Below are positions 18,162-26,430 of a DNA stretch of 64,000 nt, piece by piece. Both the position numbers and the translations under genes were made by a program. This DNA comes from Paracoccaceae bacterium (GTDB lineage Bacteria; Pseudomonadota; Alphaproteobacteria; Rhodobacterales; Rhodobacteraceae). The DNA lies in contig JALEGX010000161.1 in assembly GCA_022763485.1 (NCBI GenBank), positions 1 to 64,000 of the forward strand, in the 5' to 3' direction. A model generated the notes under the pieces. The model had not been told where the DNA came from. It saw only the letters and a program-made list of their open reading frames with translations, and ran no database searches. Numbering within the stretch: position 1 is the first letter of the stretch; each line of letters opens with the position of its first letter.

Positions 18162-18940
18162 CCCCTGCAGAGATCCTGGACACAGATTTGGCAGAAACCG
18201 CACGGGCGCTGCGCGACCGGCAAGAACCCTTCGCTTTTGCCACCATCGTGCGCACAGCCGGGGCCACCGCGGCCAAACCCGGCGCCAAGGCGCTGCTCGG
18301 TGCGGATGGCACCATCCTGCAGGGGTGGCTGGGCGGCGGATGCACGCGCGGTGCGGTCAAACGGGCTGCGCTGGACGCCTTGCAGAGCGGCGCACCGCAG
18401 CTGATCTCGGTCGCGCCCGAGGACCTTCTGGCGGAACGCGGGGTCACCGCCGGCGAAGAGGTCGAAGGCACCCGCTTTGCCCGCAATGGGTGCCCCTCGC
18501 GCGGGACGGTCGATATCTTCATCGAACCCTGTCTGCCCGTGCCCGAGCTGGTGGTGCTTGGACATTCCCCCGTGGCACAGGCGCTGGCCGCTCTGGCGCC
18601 GCAATTTCATTGGTCCGTCGGCGATGCGCTGCGCTGCGAGCCGTCGGTCGCACGGCGAAGCTTCGTGGTGATCGCCACCCAGGGACAGGGCGATCTGGAC
18701 GCGCTGAAATCCACGTTGGCCGCCGACCCAACTTTCGTGGCGTTTGTCGGCAGCAAACGGAAATTCGCCAGTCTTGCCGCCAAGCTTGCGGCCGCCGGCA
18801 TCGCAGCGCCGGCGATTGCGTCGGTCAAGGCGCCCGCCGGTCTGGATCTGGGGGCGGTCACGCCCGAGGAGATTGCGCTCTCCATCCTCGCGCAGCTGGT
18901 TCAGGCCCGGCGTCAGACCATGGTGCAGCCCAATGCCTGA
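18158..18940 (+). CDS. coxF: CoxF, XdhC-family molybdenum-cofactor maturation factor
   Basis: ATG 18158 in the ATGA overlap with coxE is chosen; the longer frame from 18005 is only read-through of the open frame. The 260-residue protein shows the XdhC N-terminal pattern (FAFATIVRTAGATAAKPGAKALLGADG, GWLGGGCTRGAV) and the C-terminal Rossmann-like half (ELVVLGHSPVAQALAAL, VIATQGQGDLDAL, VAFVGSKRKF). XdhC proteins bind Moco, promote its sulphuration and deliver it to the apoenzyme. The Cys in GGGCTRG is the one usually conserved. The next ORF starts 70 nt downstream. Confidence 0.88.
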   Translation: MTPAEILDTDLAETARALRDRQEPFAFATIVRTAGATAAKPGAKALLGADGTILQGWLGGGCTRGAVKRAALDALQSGAPQLISVAPEDLLAERGVTAGEEVEGTRFARNGCPSRGTVDIFIEPCLPVPELVVLGHSPVAQALAALAPQFHWSVGDALRCEPSVARRSFVVIATQGQGDLDALKSTLAADPTFVAFVGSKRKFASLAAKLAAAGIAAPAIASVKAPAGLDLGAVTPEEIALSILAQLVQARRQTMVQPNA

Positions 18941-19009
18941 GACCCGTTTTCATCGCTGGCCGCGCGTCGGCGCGTTCCCAGCCCGCACCCCAGCATCGGA
19001 GCCTACAAG

Positions 19010-19102
19010 ATGACCCATCTCTTCGCATGGCTGAAGAAGCTGCACGCAAAAGCCAAGATCACGCCTGAACAGGCGGACAATATCCGTTTTCCCTGTTGCT
19101 AA
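19010..19102 (+). CDS. 30-residue ORF with C-terminal Cys-Cys between coxF and coxG
   Basis: ATG 19010 is preceded by GGAG with 8-nt spacing, and the frame closes at TAA 19100-19102, 14 nt before coxG. The product is basic and helical (THLFAWLKKLHAKAKITPEQ) and ends in RFPCC. Its placement fills the only non-coding-looking gap in the cox operon, and its ribosome site is as good as those of its neighbours. A Cys-Cys terminus could bind copper or sulphur, which CODH maturation needs, but this is speculation. I recognise no family. It could also be a chance ORF. Confidence 0.5.
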   Translation: MTHLFAWLKKLHAKAKITPEQADNIRFPCC

Positions 19103-19116
19103 GAAGGACCCATCTC

Positions 19117-19569
19117 ATGGAACTCAAGGACGAAATCATCATCAACGCCCCAAAGGAGAAGGTCTATGCCGCGCTCAATGACCCGGAGATCCTGCAGCAC
19201 TGCATCCCGGGCTGCGAGGAACTGATCAAGCATTCCGACTCCGAACTGGAAGCCAAGGTCGTTCTGAAGGTCGGCCCTGTCAAAGCCCGCTTTGGCGGCA
19301 ATGTGCAGTTGGATCAGAGCGGCGCGCCGGATGCGTTTTCCCTGTCCGGTCAGGGCAACGGCGGCGCTGCGGGCCACGCCAAGGGAGGCGCCGATGTCAC
19401 GCTGACCGCTGACGGTGAGACGACCATTCTGCGCTATGAGGCAAAGGCCGAAATCGGGGGCAAGCTGGCGCAGCTTGGCAGCCGCCTGATCCAGAGTACA
19501 GCAAAGAAGCTGGCGGCGAAGTTCTTCAAATCCTTTGCCGACGCAATGAACGAAGACGTACCCGCCTGA
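19117..19569 (+). CDS. coxG: CoxG, SRPBCC-fold membrane anchor of CO dehydrogenase
   Basis: ATG 19117 has AGAAGGA 8 nt upstream. The 150-residue protein is of the polyketide-cyclase/START-like (SRPBCC) CoxG family: MELKDEIIINAPKEKVYAALNDPEILQHCIPGCEEL is the typical opening, and GGKLAQLGSRLIQSTAKKLAAKFF the typical end. CoxG recruits CODH to the cytoplasmic membrane and, in homologous systems, binds quinone. The length is shorter than homologues that carry a C-terminal hydrophobic extension. Last gene of the operon; a terminator follows. Confidence 0.92.
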   Translation: MELKDEIIINAPKEKVYAALNDPEILQHCIPGCEELIKHSDSELEAKVVLKVGPVKARFGGNVQLDQSGAPDAFSLSGQGNGGAAGHAKGGADVTLTADGETTILRYEAKAEIGGKLAQLGSRLIQSTAKKLAAKFFKSFADAMNEDVPA

Positions 19570-19740
19570 CGGCCGTTTTCTGCGACGCTGCCCCGCCCTG
19601 CAAACAATTGCGCAGGCGAAGCAACCCGATTTCTACACAAGTGTTTCGCCCGCGCCCGTCGCCCGGCAATCCGTGCTGTCCGAACCCCGTTCGAGCCCAA
19701 GGTCGAACACACCACTCACGTCAGGGCAGCAACCAGGCAG

Positions 19741-19772
19741 CCTGCACCGCACGGCGAACCGCGCGGTGCAGG
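19741..19772. terminator. Strong hairpin between coxG and the converging IorB-like gene
   Basis: CCTGCACCGC (19741-19750) pairs with GCGGTGCAGG (19763-19772), and an inner CGG-CGAA-CCG extends the stem past one mismatch. On the plus strand TTTGG follows directly. It sits 6 nt from the minus-strand stop at 19779, so it probably ends both transcripts. The rest of the gap (19570-19740) shows nothing notable. Confidence 0.65.
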
Positions 19773-19778
19773 TTTGGC

Positions 19779-21956
19779 TCAGACGAAGTCCACGCCGTTC
19801 TGGTTCATCGGCAAGGCAGTGACACGCGGGCCGGTGACCGCGATGGCATTGGCCAGGGCTGGTGCCGACGGCGGGGTGCCGGGTTCACCTGCACCGGTCG
19901 GCATTTCGGCGGAGGGCATGATATGCACCTCGATGGCACCGATATCGCCAATCCGCAGCGGCTCATAATCCGGGAAATTCGACTGATCCACGACGCCGTC
20001 GGTCAGCGTGATCTCATCGCGCATCACGTGCCCCAGACCATAGCCGATGCCGCCTTCCATCTGTGCCTTCACCACGTCCGGGTTGACCGCAAGACCGCAG
20101 TCCACCGCGCAGGTGACCTTCTCGATCTTCACGCCGTCGCTGGCGGACCCGGAGATTTCCACCACCTCTGCCACGTAGCTGCCAAAGCTCTTGTGCACGG
20201 CGATCCCCTGGCTCCGTCCCGCAGGTGCCTTGCCCCAGTTGCCCTTGTCGGCGGCCAGTTGCAGCACACCGGCCAGACGCTGCTGGTCCGCGGTGCCGCC
20301 CTTTAGAAGGGCCAGGCGGAACTCCACCGGGTCCCGTCCCGCGGCCTGTGCGGCCTCATCCAGCATGGTTTCCATCACATAGGCGGTGTGGGTATGACCG
20401 ACAGAGCGCCACCACAGAACGGTGGTTGCCTTCGCGATATCAGTGAGGCCCACATGCTGGCCCGGGATCTGGTAGGGCGAGTCTCCGATCCCTTCGACCG
20501 AGCTGTGATCAACACCGTTGTGAACCAGCATCGGCTCGAACGCGGTGCCCTTGATGATCGACTGCGCCGCGACACGGTGGTCCCAGCCCGCGATGTTGCC
20601 CGCAGCATCCAGTCCGATCCGGACCTTATGCGCCACGGCCGGACGATAGTACCCGGCAGTGATGTCGTCTTCGCGGGACCAGACCAGCTTCACCGGGCGT
20701 GTCCGGTCGGTCAGCACAAACGCCAGCGCTGCTTCGACCTGATAGTCGGCGGTCGGTGTCGCCCGGCGACCGAAGGAACCGCCCGCCAGCATGGTGTTGA
20801 TGCGGATCTTTTCCATCGGCAGTTGGAAGATCTCAGCCATGGCGAAATGCGGCCCGGTTGGCATCTGGGCCCCGTCGTGCAGGGTGATCCCGCCATCCTC
20901 ATTGGCCTCGATGGTGCAGGTCAGCGGCTCCATAGGCGCATGGGCCAGCAGCGGGAAGTAGAAGGTCCGCTCCAGCACCGTGTCAGCGCCATCGACCAGC
21001 GCTTCGGTCGCGGCCCGGTCCGCGCCGTTGACGTTGTAGGTCGGGTCGCTGTTCACCGCCGCCATCAGCTCTTCGCGGATCTGGTCCGAGCTGCGGGTTT
21101 CGGCGGCGGAAAAATCCCAGTCCACGCTGATGGCTTCACGCGCCTGGAACGCGGCCCAGGTGTCTTCGGCATAGACCGCAACACCGGCCTTGTTGGGCAG
21201 CACTGCCGCGCGGATGTAACCCTTGACCGCCTTGGCATCGGCATCATCAAAGCCGGTGGCCAGCCCGCCCATGCGGGGGCTGCGGGCGATGACCACGACC
21301 ATCTGGTTGGGAAGATGCAGGTCCATTGCGTATTGGGCTGTCCCGTTTGTCTTGGGCAGGGAATCCTTGCGCCGGACAGAGGCATTGCCGATCAGCCGGA
21401 ATTCGCTTGGATCCTTCAGGCGCGGCTCGGCCGGGGCCTCCATCTGCGCTGCGGCAGCAACGAAATCGGCGATCGGGGCCTTCTGGCCTGCACCCGTGAC
21501 CATGCCGTCCTCAATGGACAGCGCGCCAGCGTCTGCGCCCCAGGCCTTCGCTGCTGCGTTGATCAGCATTTCGCGGGCTGCCGCACCGGCCTGGCGATAT
21601 TGCATGAAAGAATTTGCAATCGCGGTCGACCCGCCGGTGCCCTGAAACTGACCAAAGGCCAGGTTGGCATAACGCGAGGGGTCGGAGGGCGCGAATTCGT
21701 ACTGGATGTCCTCCATCGAAACGCCCAGCTCTTCGGCGATCAGGGTGGTCAGACCGGTGGCCGGGCCTTGCCCTTTTTCGAAGTGCTTGACGATTGCGGT
21801 GACGGTGCCATCCGCGTCGATCTTCACAAAGGGGTTCAACTGTGCAGGTGCGGACCCAGCAGCCAGGGCACCATCGGGACGGGCCCCGACATAGAGCACG
21901 GCGGCAGCGGCGGCGGCGGATTTGAGAAAGCCGCGACGAGAAGTTTTCAGGGTCAT
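19779..21956 (-). CDS. Tat-exported molybdopterin dehydrogenase large subunit (IorB/aldehyde-oxidase type)
   Basis: A 725-residue enzyme of the xanthine dehydrogenase family, isoquinoline-1-oxidoreductase beta-like branch. It starts with a twin-arginine signal (TSRRGFLKSAAAAAAV), so it works in the periplasm. Seen: ...VKHFEKGQGPATGLTTLIAEELG near the N-terminus, the Mo-site region GGSFGRRATPTADY around residue 390, and the C-terminal GAGEPGTPPSAPALANAI with the catalytic Glu expected in GAGE. RBS GGAGG precedes ATG 21956. The [2Fe-2S] subunit gene lies 1 nt upstream. No FAD subunit is present, so electrons likely go to a cytochrome. The substrate (aldehyde or N-heterocycle) is unknown. Confidence 0.85.
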   Translation of the reverse strand: MTLKTSRRGFLKSAAAAAAVLYVGARPDGALAAGSAPAQLNPFVKIDADGTVTAIVKHFEKGQGPATGLTTLIAEELGVSMEDIQYEFAPSDPSRYANLAFGQFQGTGGSTAIANSFMQYRQAGAAAREMLINAAAKAWGADAGALSIEDGMVTGAGQKAPIADFVAAAAQMEAPAEPRLKDPSEFRLIGNASVRRKDSLPKTNGTAQYAMDLHLPNQMVVVIARSPRMGGLATGFDDADAKAVKGYIRAAVLPNKAGVAVYAEDTWAAFQAREAISVDWDFSAAETRSSDQIREELMAAVNSDPTYNVNGADRAATEALVDGADTVLERTFYFPLLAHAPMEPLTCTIEANEDGGITLHDGAQMPTGPHFAMAEIFQLPMEKIRINTMLAGGSFGRRATPTADYQVEAALAFVLTDRTRPVKLVWSREDDITAGYYRPAVAHKVRIGLDAAGNIAGWDHRVAAQSIIKGTAFEPMLVHNGVDHSSVEGIGDSPYQIPGQHVGLTDIAKATTVLWWRSVGHTHTAYVMETMLDEAAQAAGRDPVEFRLALLKGGTADQQRLAGVLQLAADKGNWGKAPAGRSQGIAVHKSFGSYVAEVVEISGSASDGVKIEKVTCAVDCGLAVNPDVVKAQMEGGIGYGLGHVMRDEITLTDGVVDQSNFPDYEPLRIGDIGAIEVHIMPSAEMPTGAGEPGTPPSAPALANAIAVTGPRVTALPMNQNGVDFV

Positions 21957-21957
21957 A

Positions 21958-22419
21958 TCAGGCCTCCATCATGTCAGATGCGCGCTGGATCGCGGCGCGG
22001 ATGCGCTGGTAGGTGGCGCAACGGCAGGCGTTGCCGTTCATATAGTCGTCGATCTCTTCCACCGTCGGCTTGGGGTTATCGGTCAACAGACCAACCGCAG
22101 ACATGACCTGCCCCGATTGGCAGTAGCCACATTGCACCACGTCCAGCTCGACCCAAGCGGCCTGAACGGCCTCGGCCACATTGGAGTTCAATCCTTCGAT
22201 GGTGGTGATTTCCGCGCCTTCGACGTCTTCGACAAAGGTCTGGCACGAGCGCACGGGCTCACCGTCCAGATGCACGGTGCAGGCACCACATGCGGCCACG
22301 CCGCAGCCGAATTTGGTGCCGGTCAGTTTCAGTTCGTCCCGGATCACCCACAACAGCGGGGTTCCGGGTTCGGCGTCCACCTCATGGGTCTTGCCGTTCA
22401 GTTTCAAAGATAGTGCCAT
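21958..22419 (-). CDS. [2Fe-2S] small subunit of the IorB-like dehydrogenase
   Basis: A 153-residue IorA/CoxS-like ferredoxin subunit. Distal cluster motif CGVAACGAC...C near residues 39-60 and proximal cluster motifs CGYCQSG near 99 and NACRCATY near 130 are intact. No Tat signal is seen; subunits of this type are exported by hitch-hiking on the large subunit. ATG 22419 has a strong GGGGAGG ribosome site. It is separated from the large-subunit gene by 1 nt. Confidence 0.9.
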   Translation of the reverse strand: MALSLKLNGKTHEVDAEPGTPLLWVIRDELKLTGTKFGCGVAACGACTVHLDGEPVRSCQTFVEDVEGAEITTIEGLNSNVAEAVQAAWVELDVVQCGYCQSGQVMSAVGLLTDNPKPTVEEIDDYMNGNACRCATYQRIRAAIQRASDMMEA

Positions 22420-22454
22420 GGCTATGGGGCCTCCCCTTGGCTTGATCGTTGTGT

Positions 22455-23294
22455 TCAGGATTGTTCGAATTTGGCGAAGGCATCAGCGTGATCGGGATGC
22501 CACCGCGACAGGGCCGGACGGTTTTCAAGAATATCGCCCACGGCCCAGGCCACCCGACGCCTGTCACGCGCGGGCGTGACATCGTTGTCGGGACAAAGAA
22601 TATAGAAATCACCCGCTTCGACGCGGGTCAGCAGGTGGTCGACGGTCTGTTCCGAGGTCCAGGCCGCCGCAGGTTTTTCAGGAATGTGGCGGGCGATCAT
22701 CCCGGTGTAGGTGAAGCCCGGCACAAACAGATGCGCCGAGATCGCCGCCTCTGCCTGCCGCAGGTCATGGGCCAGCATCTCGGTCAGGACCTTCACGCCC
22801 GCCTTGGACACGTTGTACCCCGGGTTGCCGGGCGGCGTCGTAATCCCCTGTTTGGATCCGGTGTTGATGACCACGGCGGGCCGACCCGCGTCGATCATGC
22901 GGGGCAGGAAAGCGTGGACGCCGTTCATCACGCCAAAGAGGTTCACCTCGATCATCGCCCGCCAGGCCTCGGCGCCATGCCAGCTGCCCGAGGACACGCC
23001 GATGCCTGCGTTGTTCATCAGAACCGCCACATCCCCCAGCCCAAAGGCGGCGTCCGCCAGCGATTGAACCGCCTCTGCATCGCTGACATCGGTCGGCACG
23101 GCCAGGACCGGCGCGTCCCCCCGAACAAGACCGCGCAGCCTGTCAGCAGCCTGATCCAGCGTCTCACCGGGCAGATCGGCCAACACCACGCCCAGCCCCG
23201 CCTGCGCAAACCGCTCGGCTGCGGCAAGTCCAACGCCGCTGGCGCCACCGGTGACAACGGCCAGCCCTCCGGCTTCAAGTGCTTGCTTGTACAT
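22455..23294 (-). CDS. SDR-family NAD(P)-dependent oxidoreductase
   Basis: A 279-residue classical short-chain dehydrogenase. Cofactor motif TGGASGVG lies near residue 15, NNAG in LMNNAGIGV, the Ser of INTGSK, and the catalytic pair in PGYNVSKAG (YxxxK). The His/Asp after the first strand (ADLPGET) suggest NAD preference. RBS GGGAGG precedes ATG 23294. It lies 35 nt upstream of the [2Fe-2S] gene and 38 nt after another SDR, all on the minus strand, so one operon is likely. The alcohol or ketone substrate is not known; oxidation of an alcohol to the aldehyde used by the IorAB-like enzyme would fit. Confidence 0.85.
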   Translation of the reverse strand: MYKQALEAGGLAVVTGGASGVGLAAAERFAQAGLGVVLADLPGETLDQAADRLRGLVRGDAPVLAVPTDVSDAEAVQSLADAAFGLGDVAVLMNNAGIGVSSGSWHGAEAWRAMIEVNLFGVMNGVHAFLPRMIDAGRPAVVINTGSKQGITTPPGNPGYNVSKAGVKVLTEMLAHDLRQAEAAISAHLFVPGFTYTGMIARHIPEKPAAAWTSEQTVDHLLTRVEAGDFYILCPDNDVTPARDRRRVAWAVGDILENRPALSRWHPDHADAFAKFEQS

Positions 23295-23332
23295 TCCTGA
23301 TCCTCCCTGCTGTGGTCGACCGAAGGGACCGG

Positions 23333-24148
23333 TTACAGCCCCATCCTGTCCTTGATGCCGCTGATGAACGTCTCATCATCCTGTGCCTTGCGCGCACTCA
23401 ACAGCGCTTCGGCATCCGCGCCCGCGTGATAGCGCAGCCGCGTTGTGCCATCTGTTGCGGCGGTGCGAATGACTTCGGCCACCAGTTGCGGTTCGGACGC
23501 CTGCGCCCCGAAAGCCCCCATGGCGGCCTGCATGCCCGCGACGATCGGCATGTATTCCGACATGGCTTCATCCACGGCGAAGTCAAAGGACCGGCCGCCG
23601 AAATCGGTGTTGATCATGCCCGGCTCAACGATCTTGACCTTCACGCCCACCGCTTCCAGCTCAAAGTGCAGCGCCTCGGACAGACCTTCGACGGCGAATT
23701 TGGTGCCGTGGTAAAGCGTACCCAGAGGGAAGGTCATCTGCCCGCCAATGGATGAGATGTTGATGATGGTCCCGGATTTCTGCGCCCGCATGTGCGGCAG
23801 CACCGCCTTGGTCACGGCCAGCAGGCCAATCACATTGGTGTCGAACTGGCGCTCGATCCGCTCCATCGGGAAGGCCTCAAGCGGGCCATAGGCGCCATAA
23901 CCGGCGTTGTTCACCAGCACATCGATCTTGTCATGGGCGGCAAGCGCCTGATCCACCGCCTGTGCGATAGTCTGGGGCTTTGTCACATCCAGCGCGGTCA
24001 CCAGCACGTTTTCCCGATCCGCCAGGTCCCCGGCGTCGGCCGGGTTTCGCATGGTAGCCACAACATTCCAGCCGTCATCCGCAAACAGACGTGCAGTGGC
24101 CTTGCCGATCCCTGACGACGCTCCGGTAATGAAAATTGTGTGTGCCAT
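23333..24148 (-). CDS. SDR-family oxidoreductase
   Basis: A 271-residue short-chain dehydrogenase distinct from its neighbour. Seen: TGASSGIG near residue 7, NNAGYG, ISSIGG and the catalytic TLYHGTKFA (YxxxK). The basic residue after the first strand (TMRNPAD) suggests NADP. GGAG lies 8 nt before ATG 24148. It is the promoter-proximal gene of the four-gene minus-strand group and is divergent from the AraC regulator at 24312, which probably controls it. Product specificity is unknown. Confidence 0.85.
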   Translation of the reverse strand: MAHTIFITGASSGIGKATARLFADDGWNVVATMRNPADAGDLADRENVLVTALDVTKPQTIAQAVDQALAAHDKIDVLVNNAGYGAYGPLEAFPMERIERQFDTNVIGLLAVTKAVLPHMRAQKSGTIINISSIGGQMTFPLGTLYHGTKFAVEGLSEALHFELEAVGVKVKIVEPGMINTDFGGRSFDFAVDEAMSEYMPIVAGMQAAMGAFGAQASEPQLVAEVIRTAATDGTTRLRYHAGADAEALLSARKAQDDETFISGIKDRMGL

Positions 24149-24311
24149 GATTTTCGCTCCAGCAATTCGGTTTCTCCAAAAGTAGAGCGCCGCCGGGCGA
24201 TCCCCCTGCCCGATCCTCCGGATGATCTGCCTGATCCTCCGGGATGCCGGTATTTGCAGTTCTTTGCCTGCCCCGGCGCGCCTATAGTCAGGTCAAACAG
24301 GAGAAACGCCA

Positions 24312-25205
24312 ATGGTACCTCAGGACCTGATTTCCGAAGTGTCCGCACATGTTCGCGCGCATGACGCACTTGAGATCGGGTGCGAAACCGGGGTGCCGGG
24401 TCTGTTCGCCTTCTCCAGCGAGCGACGGACGGAGTTTCAGGCCACGTTTTACGAGCCGGTCATGTGTCTGGTTCTGCAGGGGGCCAAGGAGGCCCATCTG
24501 GAGGACCGCACCGTGCGCTATGGGGAAGGGAAGTCGCTGATTGTCAGCCATGCGCTGCCGGTGACGGCCGGTGTGATCGATGCAACCCGCGACAAACCCT
24601 ATGTCTCTTTGGCGCTTCAGCTGGATCTGGGACTGGTGCGCAGCCTCTACGATGAGATCGGTCCCCAGACCGACCCGGTTCGCGCCTCACATTCCATGAG
24701 CGTGGCTGACGGAGATGCCGGTCTGTTCGACGCTGTCGCGCGCCTGTTCCGCATGTCACAGGACCCGGTGGAGGTGCAGACCCTTGCGCCGCTTGTGCTG
24801 AAGGAAATCCACTTTCGCCTGTTGCGTGCCCAACACGGCGGGATGCTGCGCCAACTGTTGCTGCACGAAAGTCCGGCAAGCCGGATCAACAAGGCGATTG
24901 CGCTCATTCGTGAGAACTACAAATCCGCCCTGCCGGTGGCGGAACTGGCAGCAGAAGCAGGAATGAGCCAATCCACCTTTCACGAGCATTTCAAGGCCGT
25001 CACTTCCAACACGCCACTACAATACCAGAAGGAACTGCGCCTGATGGACGCCCGGCGTCAGCTGCTGAGCGGTGGCAAATCAGTGGCCTCTGTCGCTTAT
25101 GATGTGGGATACGAGAGCCCGACCCAGTTCAGCCGCGAATATGGAAGGAAATTCGGGGTCGCCCCCCGAAATGAGAAAACCCCATCGGTGCCGGCCGCCC
25201 AATAG
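24312..25205 (+). CDS. AraC-family regulator with AraC_N domain
   Basis: A 297-residue activator. Residues 20-175 form the cupin-like AraC_N sensor (FYEPVMCLVLQGAKEAHLED, GKSLIVSHALPVTA). The C-terminal 100 residues hold two HTH motifs (PVAELAAEAGMSQSTFHEHFKAV and VASVAYDVGYESPTQFSREYGR). AGGAG precedes ATG 24312. It is divergently oriented from the SDR/IorAB-like operon across a 163-bp region, so it is its likely regulator, responding to an aldehyde or alcohol. Confidence 0.85.
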   Translation: MVPQDLISEVSAHVRAHDALEIGCETGVPGLFAFSSERRTEFQATFYEPVMCLVLQGAKEAHLEDRTVRYGEGKSLIVSHALPVTAGVIDATRDKPYVSLALQLDLGLVRSLYDEIGPQTDPVRASHSMSVADGDAGLFDAVARLFRMSQDPVEVQTLAPLVLKEIHFRLLRAQHGGMLRQLLLHESPASRINKAIALIRENYKSALPVAELAAEAGMSQSTFHEHFKAVTSNTPLQYQKELRLMDARRQLLSGGKSVASVAYDVGYESPTQFSREYGRKFGVAPRNEKTPSVPAAQ

Positions 25206-25245
25206 AGCCCGATCCCTTCACGGGCAGGCACGGATCCGGATCGCC

Positions 25246-26145
25246 CTATTGATCCATCAGATAGCCGGGGACCGGTCGCTTGGCCTCCTGCAGCAACATC
25301 GCGGCGACGGATCTGACAATCGGGCGCATGTTCGACAGATTCTTCGTAGACAATCCGTGGATACGACCGGGCAGAACACTGCCCGGAGCCAGTTCAACCA
25401 GCGTACCCGCTTGCAGCTGCGTCTTGATGAACGCCCGTGCCACCAAGGCCACCCCGGCGCCGCATTCGGCCAGTTTCAAAGCCGCCGACATCGAATTCAC
25501 CCGAATTTCCCGACACTCCGGCGGCATCTGCCTGCCTGTTGCAGTGCTCCACGTCAGCCAGGACTCTCGCGATCCGATGCTTTCAATCAGGGTGCCGCTC
25601 ATCCACGTGTCACCGTATTCCGCTTGGTAAGCAGGCGAGCAGACAGCCACCAGACGCTCTTCGACAAGGGGCAGGATTTGCGGGCTGGCCCCGCTTTCGA
25701 CGACGAACACCAGATCGTCACGCGCGCTGCGAGTCCCGGTGGCCTGGTAATCGACCGTCATGTCGATTTTGACGTCAGGAAACCGGGCCATAAGCTGGGC
25801 CATTCGTGGTGCCAGCCAATAATCCGCAAAGGTGGGGGAGAAGCAGCCAATCGCCACGACATTTCTGCGGCTGCTGGAAAAGAGCCTGGACGTGGTGTCA
25901 TGCAAGGTCGCAAGCGCTTCGCTGACTTGCGGGTAATAGGCGAGCCCTTCGTCCGTCAGCACGATATGCCGGCCCCGACGCTCGAACAGGGCCGCGCCCA
26001 GGGTCTTTTCCAGATTTCGGATCTGGATTGAAACCGCACCTTGCGACAGGCCCAATTCGTCCGCAGCCTTGGTAAAGCTCAAGGTTCGCGCGGCCGTTTC
26101 GAATGTTTCCAACCACGCCATGTTTATGTTCGAATCGCGACGCAC
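25246..26145 (-). CDS. LysR-family regulator, GcvA-like
   Basis: A 299-residue LTTR. The N-terminal winged HTH is clear (FETAARTLSFTKAADELGLSQGAVSIQIRNLE), followed by a substrate-binding domain with GCFSPTFADYWLAPRM. The start at GTG 26145 gives the spacing before the HTH usual for GcvA relatives; ATG 26121 is the alternative, with no better ribosome site. It is divergent from the dipeptide-type ABC operon across a 285-bp AT-rich region containing repeated operator-like motifs and is its likely regulator. Confidence 0.87.
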   Translation of the reverse strand: MRRDSNINMAWLETFETAARTLSFTKAADELGLSQGAVSIQIRNLEKTLGAALFERRGRHIVLTDEGLAYYPQVSEALATLHDTTSRLFSSSRRNVVAIGCFSPTFADYWLAPRMAQLMARFPDVKIDMTVDYQATGTRSARDDLVFVVESGASPQILPLVEERLVAVCSPAYQAEYGDTWMSGTLIESIGSRESWLTWSTATGRQMPPECREIRVNSMSAALKLAECGAGVALVARAFIKTQLQAGTLVELAPGSVLPGRIHGLSTKNLSNMRPIVRSVAAMLLQEAKRPVPGYLMDQ

Positions 26146-26168
26146 CCCAACAACCTATTAAAAAACAC

Positions 26169-26262
26169 TGCCCTAAACATCAAATTCTGCGACCTAAGGG
26201 GCATTTTTCTGTGTGCTAAATATGAATTATTTGTAAATCCAAACGCAAATTACCTTAGGGCA
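26169..26262. promoter_or_regulatory. Candidate LysR operator motifs in the divergent promoter region
   Basis: TGCCCTAA (26169-26176), CCTAAGGGGCA (26193-26203) and CCTTAGGGCA (26253-26262) share the core TTAGGGCA or its complement; the outer two form a perfect 8-bp inverted pair. The intergenic region 26146-26430 is markedly AT-rich against its surroundings, and a 12-bp palindrome GGGCCTAGGCCC (26406-26417) sits just before the ribosome site of the next gene. Assignment to the LysR regulator is inferred from position. Confidence 0.4.
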
Positions 26263-26430
26263 ATCAATCTCAAGATATTGAAATAAAACATTTTCTCTTG
26301 AAATCTCACTGTATCCCATCCCGAAAAGTCCCGAATCTTTCACCAAACTGTCACGAACGACGGAATAGAGCGCGATCAGGCAATCACGCCTCCACTTCAT
26401 TCGACGGGCCTAGGCCCGAGGGAACCTCTG

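Noticed and set aside
20388..22106. Long plus-strand ORF opposite the IorB-like gene
   Set aside because: Antisense shadow in GC-rich DNA: no recognisable motif, while the minus strand has a Tat signal, a ribosome site and full family motifs.
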